From: Candidatus Zixiibacteriota bacterium
GTDB lineage: Bacteria; Zixibacteria; MSB-5A5; GN15; FEB-12
DNA: 64,000 nucleotides
Direction: 5' to 3'
NCBI GenBank assembly: GCA_029860345.1
Contig: JAOUBJ010000004.1
Location: 266,943-330,942 of the forward strand
The first letter of the stretch is position 1. Every line of letters begins with the position of its first letter. The translations under genes and the position numbers were made by a program. The notes beneath the pieces are model-generated. The model was not told the origin of the DNA. It saw only the letters and a list, made by a program, of their open reading frames with translations, and searched no databases. Of this stretch, positions 8,701-16,482 are shown piece by piece.

Positions 8701-10531
8701 CTACACCATTCATGTGGTCGGCTTGGCTCCGTCTGAGTTGACGGCATCTCCGGCGTCGATCGACTTCGGAACCCAGCCGGCTGGTTCCCAGGGCAGCCAG
8801 ACGCTGACCCTCGGCGCCAACGGCCCCGGAGATATCAATTTCTCCATTGGCTATGACTACTCCAAGGGGGCTATTCAGAGCAACGCCGTTCCTTACTCTG
8901 ATCTTAGCCCTGTCGCCCCGGGTCCGAAACCGCCTTACGATGGCCCGCAGAATGTTCCTTCGGGTCAGAAACAGGGTGGCGACGATATCGGTTCGGCCAC
9001 AGTGATCGCCGGGCTGCCGCATAGCAGCACCGGTACCACAGTCGGCTACACCGACGACTACGATGAAGCCTGTCCGTACACCGGATCGACTTCACCGGAC
9101 GTTGTCTACTCGTTTGCGCCGGGTTCCAATATGATGATCGATATCGATCTCTGTAACTCCGGCTACGACACCAAGGTGTTTGTCTACGAAAACACGGTCG
9201 GCAACCTGGTCGATTGCAACGACGATGCCTGTCCGGGCTATCGCTCCGAGCTTCTCATGGTGCCGTTGACCGCAGGCAATACCTACTATATCTGCATTGA
9301 CGGTTATGGCGGCGATGCCGGTGACTACGAACTGAATGTCACCCAGTACGAAGAGCCCGATCCGTTTGAATGTCCGCCAGGCGCCAGCACCGAAGCGGAA
9401 GCTTGCGGTGGCGACTCCAACGGCGGCTGCAACATGGCCTCGCCTGCGTTTGAGCCTATCAACTGCGGCCAGACCATCTGTGGTACGATCTGGGCCGATG
9501 GCGGCACTCGTGACACCGACTGGTACACCGTTGATTTCTTCGTTGAGACCGAAGTGACCTTCTCGGGAAGCGCCAACTTCGCGTTTGTCATCGGTTTCGT
9601 CGATACCTCCGACTGCGCCATCGCGGGAGCCCTCGATCCTTACGGAACAGGTAACCCGGATGATGTCGTCAGTGTCACTCGCACTTGTGGTCCCGGTACC
9701 TACTGGGTCTTTGTGAGTCACCAGGACTACTACGACCACCCGTGCGGCACCAACAACGACTACTGGATCAACCTGGATTGTCCGGACGGTCCGGTGCTCT
9801 GGCTGAGTGCCGATCCTACTTCGGGCGTCGTTCCGGCCGGTGGTACGCTGCCGATTTCGGTTAACTACGATGCGACCGATCTCACCGACGGTGTGTACGA
9901 CGCCGCGTTGAAGATCACTCACGACGGACGTGGTGAGAAGATCGTGCCGTGCACGATTACCATCGGTGATGCTGTCCAGCCGGATACTCTCGTAATCGAT
10001 CCTGCGGTCATCAACGCCATGATGATCAACGAGTACGAGGACATGGACGGACACATCTACATGGGTGACGACCTCGGCGTCCTCAATATGGACATGGGTT
10101 CCATGACCATAGGAAACGGCCGAGCCACCATTCCATGTGCCGGGGAATACATCGCGTATTACCCGGGACTGACCGATCCGGTGATGATGCTGACTTTCGA
10201 CCTTGCTGACTTCACAATGATGTACAACGAGGGCCTGATGTGGGATTGCGACAGCCGCAGTTACACCGTATATGGTACCGACGACAACGGCGCCTTCGCC
10301 GCCAGTGACGACTTTACCTATTGCGGTCACATTTCAGGCGACTTGAACCTTGATCACATCGTTGATATCTCCGATCTGGTCTTCATGGTCGACTACATGT
10401 TCGGTGGCGGCGACGCTCCCGTACTTCTGGAAACTGCGGATGTGAACGCAGACGGCGAGGTTGATATCGCCGATCTGGTCCACTTCGTGGATTGGATGTT
10501 CCAGGGTGGAGCCGCTCCACAGCATCCGTAA
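5771..10531 (+). CDS. Large secreted multi-domain protein with C-terminal dockerin repeats
   Basis: This 1586-residue protein is exported: the signal peptide MLKLSTVFKALAACALLMGFG begins at the chosen ATG, preceded by GAGAGG. Residues of about 105-265 look like a choice-of-anchor/MAM-type beta sandwich (EGFNDGIPPTGWTT). Several Asp/Cys/Gly-rich modules of about 130 residues follow. Two are close copies sharing ATCLGxYDGGED and VDTWPSP; a third, GDDIGSATVIAGLP, resembles pre-peptidase C-terminal domains. The last 65 residues hold two dockerin-like calcium loops (GDLNLDHIVDISDLVFMVDY and ADVNADGEVDIADLVHFVDW). No catalytic motif was found, so it is probably structural or adhesive. A strong terminator follows. 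Confidence 0.85.
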   Translation: MLKLSTVFKALAACALLMGFGLVVIGSDSPVPIQPLPQGDGADFELKEQLAPVHEDPEEDVTPDQSVIDQKELELLEMATQHRFELDLRSTPIQVEAKQYMHPSAELFFEGFNDGIPPTGWTTIVNNVQTWAQGDYAPYEGLYYATCEYDATYSGNQDEWLISPSLNLSGGTAWVLDFWWNGSYYWSVDPNDNCDLTVKISTDGGSNWDDLWTEPTDVWTNWEWYNAQISLAGYLVDGVQIAFVYTGYDGAQFSVDAMSINDAAPPVGRCCYGVDMLECLDNTEGECAALSGNWTLGLDCTTPCPSVPPNDNPENAIVIVDGETVTGSTQSATIDCPGVLDWEAVWYVFEAPYTENDVYINYCGTPLDIYTVGIVVYPEVLPLDCNSYIIANGYAFNDCGDGTTNPDMNWDRLPGPATYLFPVYTDDGLKGGMDFSFDFSLSESAPLPPGGSCGDPYPLSLGSGDLPHTESGLLTCGMGDVYNATCLGYYDGGEDFIMELTLTEAMDLKITLDPMGLTYSGVSISDACGTFDPCIDYSTSSSSAPHSIDGLSLAAGTYYIMVDTWPSPACLPAFSLTFEAPPPPQAGDDCGDPFVVKLPDDMVDDEFAHTSYTCGRTDNYDATCLGSYDGGEDMIYMLDVGAEVTIDLTLSSGSTWKGFSVDDECPDSDNSCIAKATASSGDVTILNLTLAAGYYYIQVDTWPSPDCMPDFNLLIALAGEPEPGDAWQDCEALGGEVVDLAFTTVGFTPDGPQGCLYSPNRWYCYTPDSDGLGYVKLCGSSYDTKLAVYDGLDPYTAVMLGCNDDADCYKDRSLQSEILDIPFVKDVPILIEVGGYSSATGAGLLNIGVDTCTPPDNDNCEGVTPVTLLHGATETFTGDNSCATNQCASFPGPHTWLAFTLPTQMDVTLDYCTNSPAWGNAWLNLAYGCPCDSFTAAGAYEFTSCGDGNVTIVYDDLAAGTYYYPVMKDPGYGSVGPYTIHVVGLAPSELTASPASIDFGTQPAGSQGSQTLTLGANGPGDINFSIGYDYSKGAIQSNAVPYSDLSPVAPGPKPPYDGPQNVPSGQKQGGDDIGSATVIAGLPHSSTGTTVGYTDDYDEACPYTGSTSPDVVYSFAPGSNMMIDIDLCNSGYDTKVFVYENTVGNLVDCNDDACPGYRSELLMVPLTAGNTYYICIDGYGGDAGDYELNVTQYEEPDPFECPPGASTEAEACGGDSNGGCNMASPAFEPINCGQTICGTIWADGGTRDTDWYTVDFFVETEVTFSGSANFAFVIGFVDTSDCAIAGALDPYGTGNPDDVVSVTRTCGPGTYWVFVSHQDYYDHPCGTNNDYWINLDCPDGPVLWLSADPTSGVVPAGGTLPISVNYDATDLTDGVYDAALKITHDGRGEKIVPCTITIGDAVQPDTLVIDPAVINAMMINEYEDMDGHIYMGDDLGVLNMDMGSMTIGNGRATIPCAGEYIAYYPGLTDPVMMLTFDLADFTMMYNEGLMWDCDSRSYTVYGTDDNGAFAASDDFTYCGHISGDLNLDHIVDISDLVFMVDYMFGGGDAPVLLETADVNADGEVDIADLVHFVDWMFQGGAAPQHP

Positions 10532-10557
10532 GCACATTTCTTGATACGATGTCCATA

Positions 10558-10585
10558 CCCGCCGGCTTCGCGCCGGCGGGTTTTT
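10558..10585 (+). terminator. Rho-independent terminator after the large dockerin protein
   Basis: A perfect nine-base-pair stem CCCGCCGGC / GCCGGCGGG with loop TTCGC is followed by five T residues, 27 bases after the stop codon. Confidence 0.9.
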
Positions 10586-10662
10586 CTATGGCTGGCGCGC
10601 TGGTTGAAATAGGAGATACCTGACATCGCAATCATTGTCGATAGATAAACTCAAGACACCGA

Positions 10663-10702
10663 GTGTGCGTGCTGTACGTCCTCGTGCACCACGTTGTCCG
10701 GC
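10663..10702. repeat. Dispersed repeat, GTAC-centred type, copy 1
   Basis: The core CTGTACGTCCTCGTGCACCA matches the segment at 30157-30192 in the same orientation and the reverse complement of 37851-37883. All three copies lie between genes. It forms part of the 401-base gap 10532-10932, which otherwise holds the terminator and the next repeat. Confidence 0.7.
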
Positions 10703-10733
10703 GCAAGAGGCTTGTTGATGAACCCACGGAACC

Positions 10734-10867
10734 GTCATTGCGAAGTACGCCTTGCGTGCCGTGGCAATCTCAATTCGTAATTGGAGCTCCACCCTTCGAC
10801 TGCGCTCAGGGTGACAGAGGATGAGATTGCCGCGCTCCTCCGCCGACGGCGGATCGTTCGCAATGAC
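10734..10867. repeat. Inverted-repeat element (GTCATTGCGA type) with another repeat nested inside
   Basis: The outer arms are GTCATTGCGAA and TTCGCAATGAC. Inside them, GGCAATCTCA faces TGAGATTGCC. A related element lies at 58220-58317. In this copy a second palindromic repeat (ACCCTTCGACTGCGCTCAGG onward, 10791-10817) sits in the centre; it is absent from the other copy. Similar GTCATTGCGA elements are known from many bacterial genomes. Confidence 0.85.
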
Positions 10868-10932
10868 GCCAAGCGGGACCTGTTTAACAAGCGCCGGTGG
10901 CGGGCCAAAGGAGCCTGCACAATATAAATCTA

Positions 10933-13719
10933 TTACGATGGTTCGTCGGACTCGATCGGGAGCACCACTGTGAATGTTGTACCGCGCCCGACTTCGCTGT
11001 CGACCTCTATTCCACCGTGATGATCCCGGATGATCTGATAACAGATGGAAAGACCCAGCCCGGTACCAACACCTACCCCCTTGGTTGTGAATCCGGGATC
11101 AAATACCTTCGGCAACTGCTCGGCCGGAATGCCGTGGCCATTGTCACTGAAGGCAATCCTGATATGTCCATCACGCACCAAGGTCGTGATTTTGATTTCA
11201 CCCTGACCGCTGATCGACTGGCTGGAATTAATCAATAGGTTCAGGAAGACCTGGTTGAGCTGACCGGGATAGCAGTTGATGCGGGGAAGGTCACCATAAT
11301 CCCTGACTATCGTAATGCTGTGTTTGATCTCATGATGGATCAAGGTCAGGGTATCTTCGATTCCTTCATGAATGTCGGCGTTGAGAAGTTCCGCTTCATC
11401 CAGGCGGGCAAAACTGCGCAAGCGTCGAACGATGTTGGTGACCCGTTGGCTGCCGGTAGTGATCACCCGGTTGGCATCGTCGATTGTGGAAAGATAACTG
11501 AACAGACGGCGTGTCAGTTCATTGCTTTGGTCACCTGCTTGTTCGAGGGCAGTTTTGAGTTTATCCACAGACCGCACCAGAGTATCGTGCATGCTGTTGA
11601 TAGCGCCGAGAGGTGTATTGATTTCATGCGCAACACCGGCCACCAACATGCCGAGCGAAGCCATCTTTTCAGACTGAATCAGTTGAGTCTGGGCATCGCG
11701 CAATTCCTGATTTGCATTCTCCAATTCGTCCACGAGTTTCTTCATTTGGGAAACGTCGCGGCCGATACCGACGTAGTAGTTGTTTCGATTCGATTCATCT
11801 TTGATGGGGAAGATTGAAATGTCAACAGTTCGTTCCTGTCCGTCGGCGGCGGTGTGTGTGTTCTGAACGCGGTAGCTGCCGGATTGCTGGATTTGCCGGT
11901 GGCACTCCTGGGCGCAATCAATAGGTAGTACTTTGTCGAAACTGCACCCTTTGAGGTCTTCGGCCGTCTTGCCGGCAAGTTCCTTGTGGGTTGGATTGCT
12001 CTCGACGTATTTTCCGTTGTCGTCAATCACCACGATCCCATCGTTGGAACTCAGGTAGATTTCACGATACAGCTTTAGCTGTTCCTCCGCTTGTCTGCGT
12101 GCCGTAATGTCGTACAGGCCGCCCATGATGACTTGTTCACCCGAAATATTGGTAATGGCCAGAGAGAAGATTGTCCAGAGCGGTTGGCCACCTTTTTTCT
12201 TGAGGCGAACCTCGTAATTGTCTATGCGGCCGTCGCGCATGAGAATCTCCAACAGGCGCCGACGATCCTCCACATCGTAGTAGAAGTTGGGCGACAATTG
12301 CCCAAGGAGTTCATCCTTGGTATAGTCCATCAGTTTGGCCAGGTTGTTATTGACGTAGAGAATACGACCGTCGTCAAACCTGGTTACAATCAGCGGCACC
12401 GGCGACACGTCGACAATGGCGCGCAGTTGTTGATCCGCCTTTATCAAGGCCGCCTCTGCCGATTTCAACTCCGTGATGTCGGTGATGAACTCAAGCAACG
12501 CCGGCTCCCCTTCCCATTCGATCTCGACCGTGTTGAGTTGAAGCCACAAAAGCGAATCATCGGCGGTTCTTATCCGGAGACTGTAGCTGGTGGGCAGTGT
12601 TTCACCCCGCAGACGCATAGCTTTGAACTCCTGACCCTTGGCGCGATCGGCGGGATCGAGCAGATCGATCTTGTCACGATTTGTCAGTTCTTGCGCACTG
12701 TAGCCGGACATCCGCGACATGCTGGGATTGACAAAAATGTAGCGTCCCTCGCGGCTCACGCCGATGCCCTGCGGAACATTTTCGAACAGCAGTCGATACT
12801 TCTCCTGGGCGGCCGTAAGTTCAAGTTTGTGCCGTCGCAAACGGATACGCAGAGTAACAATATGGGTCAGGCTCATGGCTCCAATGATAGCAACCAGGCT
12901 TCCCAACAACCACTTGAGTAGCAGCCATCCGGTGACGGCTTTGGTTGGCGCCCAGCGGTCAAAAATGTCGGCCAACTCCTCATCTTGAATCTGCCCAATT
13001 CCAGCATCAACATGCGCCAGCAGATCAAGCCGGCCTTCGGCCACACCGGCGCACAAACGTCCCACATAGAGCGTTTTGAACGCTCGAAAGTCGTCATCAA
13101 TACTGTAGGTTTTCAGGAAATGTGCAGCGCTGGGGGAATCCATAGCCAGGGCGTCTACTTCGCCGGATGCTGCTGCTTGCACCGGTCCCTCGAAGCTATT
13201 GAATTCATGTACCGTTAGAAACGGATAATACTTTTTCAGGAAGTCGCCCGCTCGATCACCTCGTGTAACCGCGATCGTCCGTCCGGCCAGATCAGTGTAA
13301 TCAGCTACCGTTAGGGTCTTGCGAACCAGCAGGGCCGTTTTGATTTCAATCAACGTTTGCGAGAAGTCGAACTCACGGTCGCGTTCCGGCGAGTAGAACG
13401 CGCCGGCCAGAATGTCTACTTCGCCGGCGCGAACGCGCTTAAGACACTCATCCCATGGCGCCGGTTCGAACCTGATGGGGCTGCCTGTTTTTTGCGACCA
13501 CAGCCGCCAGTAGTCGATCAGGATTCCCATTGACCGGCCGGAACTGTCGACATAACAAATCGGTCGATAGTCAAGCGAGTGGGCGATGGTTATGGAATCT
13601 GTCGGTTCGTTCGGCAGGGCGGCGGCCGCGACATTGGGCGATCCCAGCGTTACAAACAGGCATACCGCCAAAGCCGAAAGCATGGCACATTGCTTTGCTG
13701 GTCTTGTGAAATGGGTCAC
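10933..13719 (-). CDS. Sensor histidine kinase with periplasmic solute-binding domain and three PAS domains
   Basis: This 928-residue inner-membrane sensor probably phosphorylates an unlinked response regulator. An N-terminal signal (AMLSALAVCLFVTLGSPNVAAA) leads into a family 3 solute-binding domain (about 40-260). A membrane segment follows (WLLLKWLLGSLVAIIGAMSL region), then three PAS domains (about 300-410, 425-545 and 550-670). A DHp helix carries the phospho-acceptor in VAHEINTPLGAI. The HATPase domain has DNGHGIP and TGLGLSI. There is no receiver domain. The start shown is a GTG with a poor ribosome site; an in-frame ATG at 13683 would still keep the signal peptide. The ligand is unknown. 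Confidence 0.88.
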   Translation of the reverse strand: MTHFTRPAKQCAMLSALAVCLFVTLGSPNVAAAALPNEPTDSITIAHSLDYRPICYVDSSGRSMGILIDYWRLWSQKTGSPIRFEPAPWDECLKRVRAGEVDILAGAFYSPERDREFDFSQTLIEIKTALLVRKTLTVADYTDLAGRTIAVTRGDRAGDFLKKYYPFLTVHEFNSFEGPVQAAASGEVDALAMDSPSAAHFLKTYSIDDDFRAFKTLYVGRLCAGVAEGRLDLLAHVDAGIGQIQDEELADIFDRWAPTKAVTGWLLLKWLLGSLVAIIGAMSLTHIVTLRIRLRRHKLELTAAQEKYRLLFENVPQGIGVSREGRYIFVNPSMSRMSGYSAQELTNRDKIDLLDPADRAKGQEFKAMRLRGETLPTSYSLRIRTADDSLLWLQLNTVEIEWEGEPALLEFITDITELKSAEAALIKADQQLRAIVDVSPVPLIVTRFDDGRILYVNNNLAKLMDYTKDELLGQLSPNFYYDVEDRRRLLEILMRDGRIDNYEVRLKKKGGQPLWTIFSLAITNISGEQVIMGGLYDITARRQAEEQLKLYREIYLSSNDGIVVIDDNGKYVESNPTHKELAGKTAEDLKGCSFDKVLPIDCAQECHRQIQQSGSYRVQNTHTAADGQERTVDISIFPIKDESNRNNYYVGIGRDVSQMKKLVDELENANQELRDAQTQLIQSEKMASLGMLVAGVAHEINTPLGAINSMHDTLVRSVDKLKTALEQAGDQSNELTRRLFSYLSTIDDANRVITTGSQRVTNIVRRLRSFARLDEAELLNADIHEGIEDTLTLIHHEIKHSITIVRDYGDLPRINCYPGQLNQVFLNLLINSSQSISGQGEIKITTLVRDGHIRIAFSDNGHGIPAEQLPKVFDPGFTTKGVGVGTGLGLSICYQIIRDHHGGIEVDSEVGRGTTFTVVLPIESDEPS

Positions 13720-13867
13720 CGGGTCACCGACTTACTTGTTATAACAGGGTTTGTCCGTCATGTCATATCATGATACTGATTGTAAACCGCTCATGCAAGC
13801 CACACCTGTCAGCCTTGTATTGCGATATCCGCGAGATCATTCTATTTCAAATGTTGCAGTTCACCCC

Positions 13868-16318
13868 TTACGGACAGACCGGCGGCAGCGGCCCGGCGTT
13901 GAACATGTAGTCAATGAGAAACACCAGATCGGCAATATCGGGGCCTGCCCCACTGGCGTCGATATCCGCCTCCATAGGACAGCCAAACCCGTCACCGTCG
14001 TTGAACATGAAGTCGACAATCCAAATAAGGTCGGCGATATCGATCATAGCGCCACCGGCATGATCGATGTTGCCGCGCAGCGTACAACAGCAGGCGTCAC
14101 CGACATCGTCTCCGTTAGTATCCGCCTGATCGGGGTTGGCTATCGTCGGGCAGTTGTCAATGTCGCCGCAGACAGTATCGGCATCGATGTCGTTATCGGG
14201 ATCGTTGGGACAATCATCGCATAGATCACCAAGGCCGTCCAGGTCCACATCGGACTGGGTGGGATTGTAATGCGACGGGCAATTGTCGTCCGGACACGAG
14301 TTTTCCGGATGACCCGGGTCGCCGAAACCGTCGGCGTCTGTATCGATACACACGTAGAACGAACCCACAAACGTTTCATCGATTTCGGAAAATGCAGACC
14401 ACTGATCCTCGGCATCCTGCGCGCGCACTTTGTAGTAGTAAACCCCGGTCGGTTTTTCGGCGAAACTATACGAAGTGTCGGGCAGATCGGAGGCGATTAT
14501 GGTCTTTGTGCCAAACCCTTCGACCGGATAGATATCGTCGACGTAGATACCCTCACCGGCTACCGATGCATCGGTGTGGTACGAGACTCGTATGTAAATC
14601 AACTGACCCAGATAGGCGGCCAGATTGAAGCTCGCTTCGATCCATCCTCCCGAGGAGCCGGTTATGCCATTGCCGCGATTGTTGCCGTAGGGATCATAGT
14701 TGGTGGTGATGCTGCCGGCAATGGGATTGAAAACGGCGCCGTCGGTGGACACTTCCACGTAGGCGTAATCCCAATCTTCTTCGATGTCGTACCATAGCCA
14801 GGCTATCACGCTGTCTTCTCCGTACACCTGGATTGGGTTGGCGGTCTCTACGTATCTCTGCCAGTTGTGGCCGGAGTCGGAGTAGAAACTGGATGGGAAC
14901 GAATGATCGCGCGCCGTAGATATGGAGAATTGATTGTTGGTCCAATTGTCAAAATCGTCAGCCGGGTCGAATATTCGCTGGAGGTTCTGCATTTCCATCA
15001 ACTCGTACCGCACCGCCGGGTTCAAGGTGTCATCATGACTCCAGGCAACCTCGTAGCCGATGCTGTCCACACTGTCGGCAACGAATAACAGGGGCGCCTC
15101 CGGCGGAGCGATCTGGTGGATGCTGCCTGCAACTTCAATCAAGTACAGCGCCGCACCCAGGTTTTCCTGGACCAGTGGTTCCACCCGATTCAAGGGCGGC
15201 CAGAAATTGTCACTGTAGGAACCTACTTCGATTGACAGCGCGAAGTTTTTGTTTTTGATCGTCTGCTCTCCATACCCCCAGTCGACCGTGCCGCCGTTTA
15301 CGAGATAGAGGCCGGTAATCGGATAAGGTGCGTATCCACCGGTGAGAACCTGCATCGAGTCGCCTAAAACGGCAAACAAGTCATTGTCGGGGCAAAGAAT
15401 GTAATCGTACCCCCATGGCCAGAGAATCTCGTTACCGTGAGCATGGTAGTCCATGGTGATAACGAAATTGCGCGAGGCAATAAAGTCACGCATGTTTTGC
15501 GACTCAGGCTCCGAGAACGGCCCCGTGCCGCGATAGGTCGGATCATCGGGCCAGGGTGAGGAGCCTTCGTCGTCGTAGCCCCACTGGTATCCATAGTTTC
15601 GGTTGAGATCGACGCCGAAAGAACCATCACCGTTGTCGCGACGGTTCTTGCGCCACATACCGCCGCCGTTTGGTTCGATCACCTGATTGTGGTAATAGCC
15701 ATCGGGATTAGCCGGCACGATAAACCAGATTTCGCGGGTATTCACGAGTTCTGTAATATGCGGATCGATTCCATAGTAGTCGGTGAGTGTATCCATAATA
15801 GCCAGGCAGACCTCGGGTGTAATAACCTCGCGGGCGTGGATGGCGGCGTGAAACAGGATTTCCGGTTCATCTTCGTCGGTCGTGGGATTGTCGGACAGCT
15901 TGACCGCCCAAATGGGACGTCCCTGGATAGTGTAGCCGATATTGAGCTTGGGGGCGACAGTGTTGCGGTGTTCATTGATGATGCCGTCGATATAGATATT
16001 GATCTCATCGAGCGTTTTGTAACCACCCATGTCTTTGGACAGATCAAGCCGTGACTGGTTGTACGCTACTACATCTTCGATGACGATCTCGGTTCTGAAT
16101 CCGGCGCTTTCAATTGTCTCGAACTCAGCCTGATCGGCAACCACCTCTATATAATTGTCCTTCTGATATACCTGATCGAGGTGCAGGGTGCGGAGTTTCG
16201 AGTACTCGGTTTTGGCGTCAAGGTAAACCCGCACTTGCATCAGTTTGGAATCGGCGGCTGATGCTGCGGGAGTGGTCATCAACAGAAGCAGAATAACAAA
16301 GAGCAATCTGATCTTCAA
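13868..16318 (-). CDS. Secreted M14 zinc carboxypeptidase with TSP3 repeats and C-terminal dockerin
   Basis: This exopeptidase probably removes C-terminal residues from extracellular peptides. The 816-residue protein begins with signal peptide MKIRLLFVILLLLMTTPAASA after a GGAGGA ribosome site. The M14 catalytic domain shows zinc ligands in HAREVITPE (His and Glu) and MDYHAHGNEI (His), the arginine/asparagine motif DLNRNYGYQWG, and the catalytic Glu in SIEVGSYSDNF. A beta-sandwich region follows, then thrombospondin-3 calcium repeats (DTDADGFGD to GDDVGDAC). Two dockerin-like loops end the protein (DIADLIWIVDFMF and DIADLVFLIDYMF). The dockerin suggests retention on a surface complex. Confidence 0.92.
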   Translation of the reverse strand: MKIRLLFVILLLLMTTPAASAADSKLMQVRVYLDAKTEYSKLRTLHLDQVYQKDNYIEVVADQAEFETIESAGFRTEIVIEDVVAYNQSRLDLSKDMGGYKTLDEINIYIDGIINEHRNTVAPKLNIGYTIQGRPIWAVKLSDNPTTDEDEPEILFHAAIHAREVITPEVCLAIMDTLTDYYGIDPHITELVNTREIWFIVPANPDGYYHNQVIEPNGGGMWRKNRRDNGDGSFGVDLNRNYGYQWGYDDEGSSPWPDDPTYRGTGPFSEPESQNMRDFIASRNFVITMDYHAHGNEILWPWGYDYILCPDNDLFAVLGDSMQVLTGGYAPYPITGLYLVNGGTVDWGYGEQTIKNKNFALSIEVGSYSDNFWPPLNRVEPLVQENLGAALYLIEVAGSIHQIAPPEAPLLFVADSVDSIGYEVAWSHDDTLNPAVRYELMEMQNLQRIFDPADDFDNWTNNQFSISTARDHSFPSSFYSDSGHNWQRYVETANPIQVYGEDSVIAWLWYDIEEDWDYAYVEVSTDGAVFNPIAGSITTNYDPYGNNRGNGITGSSGGWIEASFNLAAYLGQLIYIRVSYHTDASVAGEGIYVDDIYPVEGFGTKTIIASDLPDTSYSFAEKPTGVYYYKVRAQDAEDQWSAFSEIDETFVGSFYVCIDTDADGFGDPGHPENSCPDDNCPSHYNPTQSDVDLDGLGDLCDDCPNDPDNDIDADTVCGDIDNCPTIANPDQADTNGDDVGDACCCTLRGNIDHAGGAMIDIADLIWIVDFMFNDGDGFGCPMEADIDASGAGPDIADLVFLIDYMFNAGPLPPVCP

Positions 16319-16357
16319 GTTGTCCTCCGAATGCGGTGAATCAAGTCTGTCAGCAAC

Positions 16358-16385
16358 AATATAGCGACAAATCGACTCAATCCAA
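16358..16385 (-). promoter_or_regulatory. Sigma70-like promoter for the M14 carboxypeptidase gene
   Basis: Read on the minus strand, TTGGAT (16385-16380) is followed after 16 bases by TATATT (16363-16358), 40 bases before the start codon. It is divergent from the promoter at 16416. Confidence 0.5.
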
Positions 16386-16415
16386 GGCGAAACCGAAAAC
16401 TCTTCTCTCCTGGCG

Positions 16416-16443
16416 TTGACAAAAATGGATTTCCTGATATCTT
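16416..16443 (+). promoter_or_regulatory. Sigma70-like promoter for the sorting-domain protein gene
   Basis: TTGACA (16416-16421), a 16-base spacer and TATCTT (16438-16443) lie 39 bases before the ATG at 16483. Confidence 0.5.
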
Positions 16444-16482
16444 ATAGTCAGACATCACGTACTCATCGGGAAGAGACCAACT

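Noticed and set aside
9092-10330. 412-codon open frame on the minus strand
   Set aside because: It lies wholly inside the large dockerin gene, has His/Val/Arg-rich sequence typical of an antisense shadow and matches no family.
12091-12921. 276-codon plus-strand frame
   Set aside because: It is antisense to the PAS region of the histidine kinase and has no recognisable domain.
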